From Weeksellaceae bacterium (GTDB lineage: Bacteria; Bacteroidota; Bacteroidia; Flavobacteriales; Weeksellaceae): a stretch of 8,790 nucleotides of DNA. Below are positions 1-6,107 of this stretch, piece after piece (position 1 is the stretch's first letter; each line of letters begins with the position of its first letter). The stretch spans positions 1-8,790 of the forward strand of contig JAKOOI010000150.1 of NCBI GenBank assembly GCA_022701475.1, in the 5' to 3' direction. The translations under genes were made by a program, and so were the position numbers. The notes under the pieces are model-generated. The model saw only the letters and a program-made list of their open reading frames with translations. It did not search any database and was not told the DNA's origin.

Positions 1-1
1 C

Positions 2-856
2 ATTTACTTCGATGAAGCGCTTGATAATGCAAAAAAAAATAATTTGAATGTTGAGAGGATGAAAATTTTGCAGGAGCGGATCAATTATAATTTTGACAGG
101 TTTGGGGTCAGGAAAAAAATGATCAAAGAACTTAATGATCTGGAAGTCCTCAGAAAAAAGCAGATAGGAAAGATTATTGAGGAGGAAGTAAATGATAAAA
201 ATACAATCATCAGGGAGAAAGAAAGGGATCAGATTATATTAATCTTGATTTCTTTCATTTCCCTGGTGGCAATTTTCATTCTGATTAAAGTTTTTGCAGC
301 CAAACGGAAGATGGCCAATGAAAAATTTAATCACGTTCTGTCACAGCTAAAGGAGAATAGGCCGGAGAAGAGTGAAGATCATACTGCGCAACTTTCAATT
401 TTCCGGCCGGAAGAGGAGGAAGACAAAACATTAAAGGATGCAGAGCCGACCGTTGAAAGTAAAAAAAAATCAGACAAAAAAATTCTTTCCGACAAAAAAG
501 AAATGGATTTGCTCAGGAAGCTTGAGGATTTTGAGGCAGGAAAGGAATTTTTAAATAATAATTATTCCATTTCATCAATGGCCACGCAATTTGAGACCAA
601 CAGCAAGTACATTAACTTTATTTTACAAAAACACCGGAATAAAACGTTTAGTGATTATATCAATTCATTACGTATTCTCTATATCACCAGATTACTGTAC
701 GAAGAAAGCGAATACCGTAATTATAAAATCAGTTACTTGTCAGAAGTTTGCGGCTACTCATCCCACAGCAGGTTTACCTCCGTTTTTAAGACAGAAACCG
801 GGCTTTCTCCCTCTGATTTTATTAATAAAATTTCCGACAAAAGCCCCCGAAACTGA
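2..856 (+). CDS. Membrane-anchored AraC-family transcriptional regulator (5' end outside window)
   Basis: The frame is open to the left edge, so the gene is 5'-truncated by the window; the TTG at 44 is an internal codon, not a start. Counting from that codon, residues 1-63 are charged and helical and could be the end of a periplasmic helical sensor domain, usually TPR repeats in this family. Residues 64-85 form one hydrophobic membrane helix (IILILISFISLVAIFILIKV). Residues 86-160 are a charged cytoplasmic linker with an acidic EEEED patch and Lys runs. Residues about 165-262 are an AraC-type double helix-turn-helix, seen in SISSMATQFETNSKYINFIL, in NKTFSDYINSLRI and in the second-helix signature ISYLSEVCGYSSHSRFTSVF followed by TGLSPSDF. 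Such proteins are thought to sense an outside signal and bind DNA from the membrane. The class is clear, but the ligand and target are unknown. No partner gene is visible in the window. Confidence 0.9.
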   Translation: MYFDEALDNAKKNNLNVERMKILQERINYNFDRFGVRKKMIKELNDLEVLRKKQIGKIIEEEVNDKNTIIREKERDQIILILISFISLVAIFILIKVFAAKRKMANEKFNHVLSQLKENRPEKSEDHTAQLSIFRPEEEEDKTLKDAEPTVESKKKSDKKILSDKKEMDLLRKLEDFEAGKEFLNNNYSISSMATQFETNSKYINFILQKHRNKTFSDYINSLRILYITRLLYEESEYRNYKISYLSEVCGYSSHSRFTSVFKTETGLSPSDFINKISDKSPRN

Positions 857-1276
857 CCTTAAAAGTTCAATACTGTCAAAATCCCGAATAGTGACAGTCT
901 AAAATTAGTACGCATGGATCGCAATAGATATTTTTGTTTCCTCAGATCATAACAATGAAACTGAAAAGATAAGATCCTGATTCAATACTGTCATGGCTTT
1001 GTCCACTGATAAGAATTTTGTATACTAAGTTTTAAATGGTATTCCGGTTAAAATTAATTTCCGGGCAGAATATGGATACATCAGGCTGGATCGTGAGTTC
1101 TGACCTTATCAGTGCCCTGATTAATTTTAGAAGTTTGCCTGTTTATAAATTCTCATGAGATGTAATTTTTCTTAATTGGACTGATCTGATGACCGTTCAG
1201 GTGATAAAAAAAAATAAAGACTATAAATCTGCATTAACAATTGCCTTAAATAACATTTAAACAAATTAAAAAGATT
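857..1276. other. 420-base AT-rich intergenic region
   Basis: No open frame of useful length is present on either strand. The region holds an inverted repeat (872-898), a repeated 13-mer (866-878 and 981-993), and one match to the -7 box TAnnTTTG at 929-936 (TATTTTTG). That box has no convincing -33 TTTG and lies about 340 bases before the next start, so I do not call it a promoter. The last 70 bases before 1277 are very A-rich, as expected for an untranslated leader in this group. Confidence 0.6.
866..993. repeat. Repeated 13-mer TTCAATACTGTCA with an inverted copy of its end
   Basis: TTCAATACTGTCA occurs exactly at 866-878 and again at 981-993. The first copy is followed by the reverse complement of its last seven bases: ACTGTCA at 872-878 pairs with TGACAGT at 892-898 across a 13-base loop. 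The hairpin starts 16 bases after the stop codon of the AraC-type gene. It could be a weak terminator, but no T-run follows, so a binding site for a dimeric regulator is the alternative. Neither role is shown. Confidence 0.4.
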
Positions 1277-2701
1277 ATGAGAATGAAACTAAAGTCAGCT
1301 TTAATTTTGAATTGTATCGTTGGTATAAGTTCACTGTCTCTGGCCCAGACAGGACGTATCGGTATCAATACGGTAACACCTAAATCTACATTGGATATCA
1401 ACGGGAAAAAGGATTCTTCGGGAGCGCTTTTATTAAGTGATGTTACCGGAATCCAGGCTCCAAGGCTTTCCAGGCAAGAGCTAAGTGCTAAGGGAAATCT
1501 CCTGTACGGCTCTGATCAGAAAGGTACGATTGTTTATATTGCAGATATCGCCGGAGGAGATAATCTTTCCCAGAGAACAAATATAACATCCGTTGGATAT
1601 TATTATTTTGACGGAACTTTCTGGCAGAAATTTATAGATAATCAGACCTATATTGCTCCATCTGGTTTTGAAAGAAAACCCAATCTGTCGGCCAGTAACT
1701 TCTACTGGAAACTCATTGGTGCGCCAGCGGGAAACTATGGCACCCCAGGCCAGTACGGATTAGACGCCTCTTGGAATCCCGCAGATCTGAATGAAATATT
1801 CACCGGCAACAGCACCTATAGTAGTTTATTAACAACAAGTGGATTGACGGTGGCAAATCTCGGTGCGCTGGGCAAAAATTCTTTTACTGCCGGAACGATG
1901 AATAGTGCCTCTGGGGATGCAAGCACATCTTTGGGAGCCGGTAATATTTCTTCTGGCCTGGGAGCCTTTGCTTCAGGCATCAATTCATCTGCGGCAAATA
2001 TTGGCACTATCGCAATGGGTATAGGGAATAGAGCAACGGGGAATGCATCAATCGCAATGGGTTCAAATAATATATCTGATCTAACATCTGTAGCAGTCGG
2101 ATCGGGAAACAGTGCTTCTGCAGCTGCTTCGGTAGCTATTGGTTTAAATAATAATCTCAGTGGATCCAGATCTTACGTTATGGGAGAAACCAATATAAGT
2201 ACGGCCAGCAGTGCACGTGTCAGTGCATTGGGTACTTCTAATACTTTATCTGCCGTTAATTCCATTGCTATCGGAGACCAGAATATCACGACAGGAAATT
2301 TTTCGCTTGCTTTTGGTAATAATCTTTCTCCCGAAAGTATGTATGCTGTAATGACAGGATATAATAACACGGCTGAAACTTCGCCGCAACCTAATGCATT
2401 AACCAATTTCTCGAAAAGACTTTTTCTCGTAGGAAATGGTTTTGGCTCAAAAAGTGATGCATTCACAATTTTAAGAAATGGTAAGACGGGTATTGATATT
2501 GATAATTTTGAAACAACAGCCAGCGACGCAAAGTTACAGGTTAACGGCACTGTAAAAATAGCAGTGCTGTCTACAACTTCCACCTGTAATAGTGCCAATG
2601 AAGGTACAATTCAATATCTGAAAACTGCAGGGACCGGAATATTTCAGGGCTGTATTCAAACTTCAGCAACGCCTACTTACGGATGGGTAAATTTAAACTG
2701 A
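1277..2701 (+). CDS. Secreted protein with YadA-head-like repeats
   Basis: The 474-residue protein starts at ATG 1277 with an A-rich leader and no Shine-Dalgarno, as is usual in Bacteroidota. Residues 1-24 are a signal peptide ending LSLAQ; there is no lipobox. Residues 26-40 (GRIGINTVTPKSTLDI) and 45-119 match a module common in secreted Bacteroidota proteins, ending YYYFDGTFWQKF. Residues about 201-369 are some twelve repeats of 13-16 residues of the type SVAIGxxNxxSGxx, the pattern of the left-handed beta-roll head of YadA-type adhesins. The C-terminus (420-474) resembles the beta and coiled-coil ends of phage-tail-like or collagen-like surface proteins, ending YGWVNLN. It has no YadA stalk or membrane anchor and no evident type IX secretion C-terminal domain, so surface attachment is unexplained. 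Adhesion is inferred from the fold only. Confidence 0.85.
   Translation: MRMKLKSALILNCIVGISSLSLAQTGRIGINTVTPKSTLDINGKKDSSGALLLSDVTGIQAPRLSRQELSAKGNLLYGSDQKGTIVYIADIAGGDNLSQRTNITSVGYYYFDGTFWQKFIDNQTYIAPSGFERKPNLSASNFYWKLIGAPAGNYGTPGQYGLDASWNPADLNEIFTGNSTYSSLLTTSGLTVANLGALGKNSFTAGTMNSASGDASTSLGAGNISSGLGAFASGINSSAANIGTIAMGIGNRATGNASIAMGSNNISDLTSVAVGSGNSASAAASVAIGLNNNLSGSRSYVMGETNISTASSARVSALGTSNTLSAVNSIAIGDQNITTGNFSLAFGNNLSPESMYAVMTGYNNTAETSPQPNALTNFSKRLFLVGNGFGSKSDAFTILRNGKTGIDIDNFETTASDAKLQVNGTVKIAVLSTTSTCNSANEGTIQYLKTAGTGIFQGCIQTSATPTYGWVNLN
1877..2383 (+). repeat. Protein-level tandem repeats, YadA-head type
   Basis: About twelve degenerate units begin near protein residues 201, 216, 230, 244, 258, 271, 285, 299, 315, 329, 342 and 355. 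The clearest are TIAMGIGNRATGNA, SIAMGSNNISDLT, SVAVGSGNSASAAA, SVAIGLNNNLSGSR and SIAIGDQNITTGN. The shared pattern is small or hydrophobic, Ala, hydrophobic, Gly, two variable residues, Asn, then Ser/Thr-rich. The repeats are diverged at the DNA level, so the array is old rather than recently expanded. Confidence 0.75.
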
Positions 2702-2989
2702 ATGAATTGATTATCCATCGTATCAGAAACAATTTTACGGGTTCTGCCTATGGCATTATGTATAGCTCCTGAATTAAATTTATTGAAGCCGGTTATATTC
2801 AAAAATAAATTCCATGCTCAGGCCTGTGAGTTTCCCGGATTCCAATAAAGTTTAACAGCACAACAATTAATTATTAACAAAAAAACCTGCTTTTGAATGT
2901 ACCTGAATAAGATGAGGTTACCTATGCACTTTCATATGCTGAAATGTAAATCTCAGTCAAAAATATTAAACGATTAATATCTGATTACC
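2702..2989. other. AT-rich intergenic region with a small hairpin
   Basis: I see no gene. No convincing terminator follows the repeat-protein gene. The one structured element is a perfect 7-bp inverted repeat, ATATTAA (2963-2969) and TTAATAT (2974-2980), with a 4-base loop, ending 9 bases before the ATG at 2990. It could be an operator or a 5' leader hairpin for the next reading frame, or chance in AT-rich DNA. Confidence 0.4.
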
Positions 2990-3415
2990 ATGCCTGTTTG
3001 TAAAGACCGTTTTCTTCACCTTATCAGGAGTGAAATAGAAGAGTTTTATAAAATTATGATACCGGATTATAATGAAGAAGGACAACGTGTTTATATTTTA
3101 TCCAGCTGTTTTTCAGGGATCTATAAGAAAAAGTTGTTTGTTTACTTTCTGTCCGGAGAGGTAATCGGTTATAAAATATGTTATTTTATTTTCTGTAAAA
3201 GAATCCTCTGATGAACAGAACTTTCTGATTAAGGTTTCTAATCATTCGGCATACGGAAACCAATAACGGATAACAAGAGATCTTTTGTAAAATTGCGACA
3301 TAGATCCGCAGGAAACCGGTATCTGAAAATTAAAACGATGACAGGGATGGAAGTACAGGGGCTTGTAAAAAGAATGATTATGGAAGCGGCAGGCAATCTC
3401 AAAACTTCATTTTAA
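2990..3415 (+). pseudogene. Possible small gene broken by two compensating frameshifts, function unknown
   Basis: From ATG 2990 a 73-codon frame runs to TGA at 3209. Protein-like coding then appears to continue one frame over (3165-3263, SVKESSDEQNFLIKVSNHSA then YGNQ and a stop). It returns to the original frame from 3242 to the TAA at 3413, with NKRSFVKLRHRSAGNRYLKI and TMTGMEVQGLVKRMIMEAAG. One extra base in the T/A runs at 3165-3208 and one missing base at 3242-3263 (for example one C in AAACC) would restore a single protein of about 141 residues with a basic C-terminal half. It is not recognisable to me as a known family. It could be a decayed gene, a gene with sequencing errors in homopolymers, or a real 73-residue protein followed by noncoding DNA. 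Composition is AT-rich (19 G+C in the 60 bases from 3121). Confidence 0.4.
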
Positions 3416-3717
3416 AGTGAATGGAGATTCAATCTGATCTGAAAAGAACGCATAAATATCTAAAGACTAAGATTGACAAAGAGGTAACCTTCCTGCTTCA
3501 CGCACAATAAAAAAGCAGCGTTTCTGATTACTATTGCAACATAAACGCTCTGGGATCCAGGGAGCCGGTTATCTTCAGCCGGAAAGATTACAAAAGTCAT
3601 ACATAAATCATGCATCCACAGCCGATTTTATACATACCCTCATACGACCCTGCAGAAAAAATATAAAACACGACACCTTTTGTCGCATTACCGCAATAGC
3701 TTTGGAAAAAATTGTAG
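3416..3717. other. Gene-poor region with short open frames
   Basis: A 29-codon frame starts at ATG 3421 and ends with TAA at 3508-3510 (MEIQSDLKRTHKYLKTKI and on). The same frame stays open after that stop for another 31 codons, giving NALGSREPVIFSRKDY. Other frames here are also open for 40-60 codons without clear coding character. It may be the tail of the decayed material at 2990-3415 or plain noncoding DNA. A small hairpin, CGACA 3671-3675 with TGTCG 3681-3685, lies before the next gene. Confidence 0.35.
3697..3704 (+). promoter_or_regulatory. Candidate -7 promoter box TAGCTTTG
   Basis: This is an exact match to the Bacteroidota -7 consensus TAnnTTTG, 13 bases before the ATG at 3718. A TTTG lies upstream at 3679-3682, but the 14-base spacing is shorter than the usual 17-21. 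If used, the leader would be only a few bases long. Moderate to weak evidence. Confidence 0.35.
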
Positions 3718-4002
3718 ATGAAACTTAAGGCAACGGTACGGGAAGAAGTGCAGAGAGAGACACAAAGCATTGTTGTGGAATTTGTAGGCGATCCCAACAG
3801 GCAGCATTTTGAAGTGAAATGCAGCTTTGATCCTTATCAGCAGGGAATGCGGAAATGGGATACCTGGGAGCTGAAACTCAGGTTTGAATCGGAGGTCTTT
3901 ACAGAGGCGAGAACAGGCGGGAAATCTTATTTTACCCATCTGGTCTGCGACCGGGCACGGAAGCACAGCTCGCCGTTCAGCACTAAACAGAATCTCCGGT
4001 AA
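3718..4002 (+). CDS. Small conserved-looking protein of unknown function
   Basis: The 94-residue frame has an in-frame TAG just before its ATG, so the start is fixed. The protein is soluble, with no signal peptide or membrane helix. It reads as alternating beta-strand material: KATVREEVQRETQSIVVEFV, then HFEVKCSFD, WDTWELKLRFESEVFTEA, and GGKSYFTHLVCDRARK near residues 67-82. The pattern of a short beta-barrel ending in GGKSYFTHLV loosely recalls small OB-fold proteins of Bacteroidota (DUF3127 type), but I cannot confirm that. Codon use and GC (30 of 60 bases from 3841) match the genes to its right rather than the AT-rich DNA to its left. The overlapping antisense frame looks like a shadow. 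I am fairly sure it is real and not sure what it does. Confidence 0.65.
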   Translation: MKLKATVREEVQRETQSIVVEFVGDPNRQHFEVKCSFDPYQQGMRKWDTWELKLRFESEVFTEARTGGKSYFTHLVCDRARKHSSPFSTKQNLR

Positions 4003-4219
4003 GGGCGGGATTTAAGTCTGTCAGTCATAAGATGAGTCCTACTGCCGTGCCTGTTCCCCGTCGGGAGGGGGAGTGGAATATCATAAGGGAAAAGTGCCTG
4101 TAAAGTAAAGGTTATGATATCTGAGTTCTGACCGATCTAATGTGAGCAGCAGGTTCCTGTATGTTACGGAACAGGGAAAGCGGCTGCTTCTGTCATTCAG
4201 CAGCAGAGAAGGCGATTTT
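4003..4219. other. Convergent intergenic region with inverted repeats
   Basis: The region lies between two converging genes, so terminators for both are expected, yet no classic hairpin plus T-run is visible. It contains a perfect 9-bp inverted repeat, ATATCATAA at 4078-4086 and TTATGATAT at 4112-4120, with a 25-base spacer. It also holds a hairpin GCTGCT 4183-4188 / AGCAGC 4199-4204 and CCTGT 4156-4160 / ACAGG 4171-4175. The last two lie just past the stop of the minus-strand gene and might help end its transcript. A short GC-rich stretch, CCCCGTCGGGAGGGG, lies near 4056-4070. Confidence 0.4.
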
Positions 4220-4522
4220 TCACAGCCGGCGCAGGATGTTACGGTCAATGTAAAAAGTGCCGAACGGGATCATGCAGGCCAGCAGTACTTTCCAGGTGGT
4301 TTCTTTAAATTTCCATCCCTGTTCCACACCTACGCTCAGGGTGCTGAATAAGAACAGCAGGAACAGCGAGCCGTGTACCGGGCCCATCATTTTTACCAGT
4401 GAAGGATCATGGAATCCGTATTTTAAAGGGACTGCGACAAAAATGAGTACCAGCAGGGAAATTCCTTCGAGAAGGGCAATGATCCTCAGCCTTCCGGTTT
4501 TGGTTTTGAATAAATGAATCAT
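4220..4522 (-). CDS. DUF3817-family integral membrane protein
   Basis: The 100-residue protein fits DUF3817 in length and motifs: a first helix with RIIALLEGISLLVLIFVAVP (residues 13-32), then LKYGF, the conserved GPVHG at 47-51 leading into the second helix (LFLLFLFSTLSV), and a third hydrophobic stretch VLLACMIPFGTFYID ending in the basic tail RNILRRL. Three membrane helices are predicted. The family is widespread in bacteria and has no assigned biochemical role that I know of. The gene starts 3 bases after the stop of the upstream membrane-protein gene, so the two are almost surely co-transcribed from the promoter at 5007-5014 and controlled with it. Family assignment is strong; function is unknown. 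Confidence 0.85.
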   Translation of the reverse strand: MIHLFKTKTGRLRIIALLEGISLLVLIFVAVPLKYGFHDPSLVKMMGPVHGSLFLLFLFSTLSVGVEQGWKFKETTWKVLLACMIPFGTFYIDRNILRRL

Positions 4523-4525
4523 ATA

Positions 4526-4990
4526 TTATCTTACATAAGGGCGGTTAGCGAGCGGGGAAAACGGCCAGGGAACGGCCAGGAATATGATGATCAGGGCAAT
4601 GCCGTAATACATCAGCATCACCCTGAACTTCTCTTTACCGGATTCTTTCCGTTTGGCTGTAGAGGATCCGATGGTGATCAGGGCAATGGCAGTCAGCATA
4701 AGCCCGATGTGGATCAGTCCGAAGAACAGAAGATCAAAAGATGCTTCAGCCCGGCTGAAGTTTTTCCAGAAATATTTCACCAACGGGCTCTGTGAATACA
4801 GGATCATCCCGAGAACCAGCTGTAAGTGGGCGATGGTGGCGGTCCAGTGCCGCACGGAATCATCTGTTTTAGAAAATTCCCGACGGGTAAAATAGCCTTT
4901 ACAGGCCCTGAATACCGAGAACACCAGGCTAAGGAGCACCAGCCAGCGGAAAATAGAATGAAGAAAGGTCAGCGTCTGATACATCACCAA
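4526..4990 (-). CDS. Four-helix membrane protein, cytochrome b-like in outline, function unknown
   Basis: The 154-residue protein has four hydrophobic segments, near residues 13-29, 50-67, 87-109 and 123-141, and a conserved-looking end PWPFSPLANRPYVR. Histidines at 11 (LHSIFRW), 48 and 55 (RHWTATIAH) and 94 lie at or near helix ends. This could allow heme binding as in cytochrome b561-like proteins, but the sequence does not prove it. The first ATG is at 4990; a second in-frame ATG two codons on (4984) is an equal candidate. It is the first gene of a two-gene unit with the DUF3817 gene. Its promoter box and a perfect palindrome lie 17-56 bases upstream, so it is the likely main target of the neighbouring TetR protein. 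I recognise the architecture from Flavobacteriia genomes but know no assigned function. Confidence 0.8.
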   Translation of the reverse strand: MVMYQTLTFLHSIFRWLVLLSLVFSVFRACKGYFTRREFSKTDDSVRHWTATIAHLQLVLGMILYSQSPLVKYFWKNFSRAEASFDLLFFGLIHIGLMLTAIALITIGSSTAKRKESGKEKFRVMLMYYGIALIIIFLAVPWPFSPLANRPYVR

Positions 4991-5006
4991 TATTTTAACA
5001 ACGCAG

Positions 5007-5014
5007 CAAAGGTA
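5007..5014 (-). promoter_or_regulatory. -7 promoter box TACCTTTG for the membrane-protein operon
   Basis: Read on the minus strand, TACCTTTG fits TAnnTTTG exactly and lies 16 bases before the ATG at 4990. The -33 element, expected about 19-21 bases further upstream, would fall inside the 28-bp palindrome at 5019-5046. A repressor bound there would therefore block polymerase. Confidence 0.6.
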
Positions 5015-5018
5015 AAAT

Positions 5019-5046
5019 AAAAAACATACTAATTAGTATGTTTTTT
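5019..5046. promoter_or_regulatory. Perfect 28-bp palindrome, probable TetR-type operator
   Basis: The left arm AAAAAACATACTAA is followed directly by its exact reverse complement TTAGTATGTTTTTT, centred between 5032 and 5033. The inner core CATACTAATTAGTATG has the size and symmetry of TetR-family operators. It sits 7 bases after the tetR-type stop codon and 28 bases before the ATG of the next gene, and covers the expected -33 region of that gene. With its A-run and T-run it could also fold as an intrinsic terminator for the tetR-type transcript, so both roles are possible. Binding by the adjacent TetR protein is inferred. Confidence 0.65.
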
Positions 5047-5053
5047 GAAAAAA

Positions 5054-5644
5054 TTATTTCAGACTGTCAAAATATGATCTTAACCCTTTCAGGAAAACTT
5101 CATATACCGCTTTGGAATTCTCCAGCTTTCCCAGGTTCCTTACGCCCCAGTAACCGGACAGTACGAAAACCGCAACTTCCCGGGCATCAGTTCCGGATTT
5201 TACCACACCTTTTGCCTGATCCTTCTCAACGGCATGGATGATGGCCTGCTCCCAGTCCTTAGAGAGCTCATTCAGGGTGTTGGTGAATTCCGCGTTCCAG
5301 GGAGCCATCTCCTGAGTCAGGTTGGAAGCCGGGCAGCCGTTTTCCACGGTCATGAAAGTATCCTCCATCAGCAGGCGGTAAACCAGGTCATGGATACTGT
5401 CCAGTGCATTTTCTGTGTTTTCCAGCGGGGTGATGAACTGAGCGGCAAACGTGGGTCTCAGCAGTTCATTGAGAATGGCAAGGCCCATCTCATCCTTGGT
5501 CTTGAAATGATAGTAGAAAGCTCCTTTGGTAACTTGGGTTCCGGCAATGATCTCATCCACGCTGGTGGTCCGGTATCCTTTGCCGTAGATCAGCTGAAAG
5601 GCGGTCTGGAGAATCTGGAGCCTGGTTTCCTGTGATTTTTTCAT
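5054..5644 (-). CDS. TetR/AcrR-family transcriptional repressor
   Basis: The 196-residue protein starts at the ATG at 5644 (MKKSQETRLQILQTAFQLIY). An upstream in-frame ATG at 5677 overlaps the promoter box at 5667-5674 and would add an atypical MLLCSHILNN, so I reject it. Residues 5-50 are the classic TetR N-terminal DNA-binding domain, with the helix-turn-helix in TSVDEIIAGTQVTKGAFYYH (27-46) followed by FKTKDEM. The C-terminal ligand domain carries NGCPASNLTQEM (102-113), a motif seen in one large TetR C-terminal subgroup (like TetR_C_13 families), and ends GLRSYFDSLK. The ligand is unknown; repressors of this subgroup often sense small toxic or reactive compounds. The gene is codirectional with the two membrane-protein genes, and the palindrome lies between them. 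I see no similar palindrome at its own promoter, so it may not repress itself directly. Confidence 0.9.
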   Translation of the reverse strand: MKKSQETRLQILQTAFQLIYGKGYRTTSVDEIIAGTQVTKGAFYYHFKTKDEMGLAILNELLRPTFAAQFITPLENTENALDSIHDLVYRLLMEDTFMTVENGCPASNLTQEMAPWNAEFTNTLNELSKDWEQAIIHAVEKDQAKGVVKSGTDAREVAVFVLSGYWGVRNLGKLENSKAVYEVFLKGLRSYFDSLK

Positions 5645-6107
5645 AATGTTGTTTAGGATATGGCTGCAAAGTAACAAATTATAGGATATATTCTCTTTAA
5701 AATCCGGAAATGAAAATTATGCAAAAGCTAGCCCTGTTACCGGCTTCCGTAGGGGATGAAAGGAAGAAGGGTATGATATGATCTTTCCGGTATCCGGTTT
5801 TCAGCTGCATGCCTTTTCCGCCTGTAACATGAAAGCTTCACAAAAGTTCTGAAATAATCGGTACGGTCAAAGCTGTTCATCCCGATGAGTTTCAATATTG
5901 CCAAAACCTTCACGATAAAGGGAAATATTTGCACAAAGGTAAAAGTGGAGTTAAATATCATTATGTGCTTATCCATAAATAATTACGTATGTGAATTTAA
6001 TTTTAATAAATCGGATTCATGACATTTATCATAAAAGCATAATTGACATTTGTATTCATGTCCATTTCCTGTGTTTTTTCAATATTTTCGCGGTTTGTAC
6101 AGAAAAG
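5645..6107. other. Divergent intergenic region, with possible remnant of coding sequence on the minus strand
   Basis: No intact gene is convincing. A 79-codon minus-strand frame (5976-5737) has a hydrophobic then basic composition and no recognisable motif. An overlapping minus-strand frame gives LCANISLYREGFGNIETHRD then EQL, a stop, and PYRLFQNFCEAFMLQAEKAC, which looks more protein-like but is broken. A box TACCTTTG (minus strand, 5934-5941) matches the -7 consensus and would transcribe this stretch toward the tetR-type gene. On the plus strand TATTTTCG (6083-6090) is a one-mismatch -7 box 17 bases before the ATG at 6108. GACATTT is repeated at 6021-6027 and 6045-6051. Confidence 0.35.
5667..5674 (-). 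promoter_or_regulatory. Candidate -7 box TTACTTTG for the tetR-type gene
   Basis: On the minus strand TTACTTTG matches TAnnTTTG except for one base, 22 bases before the ATG at 5644. Transcription from here would begin after the upstream ATG at 5677, which supports the internal start chosen for the TetR protein. Confidence 0.4.

Noticed and set aside
2173..2598. 141-codon minus-strand frame inside the repeat-protein gene
   Set aside because: It lies antisense to a gene with clear repeats and a signal peptide, and shows no motif of its own; the repetitive, Ala/Ser-rich coding sequence leaves the opposite strand open.
4078..4120. 9-bp inverted repeat ATATCATAA / TTATGATAT as a regulatory site
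   Set aside because: About one such pair is expected by chance in a window of this length, and it lies between converging genes where no promoter is needed; kept only as a note.
1094..4133. 12-base match TGAGTTCTGACC at 1094-1105 and 4122-4133
   Set aside because: A couple of exact 12-base matches are expected by chance in a window of this size, and the flanks differ.
5234..5635. 133-codon plus-strand frame opposite the TetR gene
   Set aside because: It is antisense to an unmistakable TetR protein and has no recognisable features.
5737..5976. 79-codon minus-strand frame as a real gene
   Set aside because: No motif is visible, and a competing frame over the same bases looks more protein-like but is broken; noted only as part of the intergenic region.
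5991..6107. Upstream start at 5991 for the 603-residue protein
   Set aside because: It would bury the signal peptide that begins at 6108 behind 39 atypical residues.
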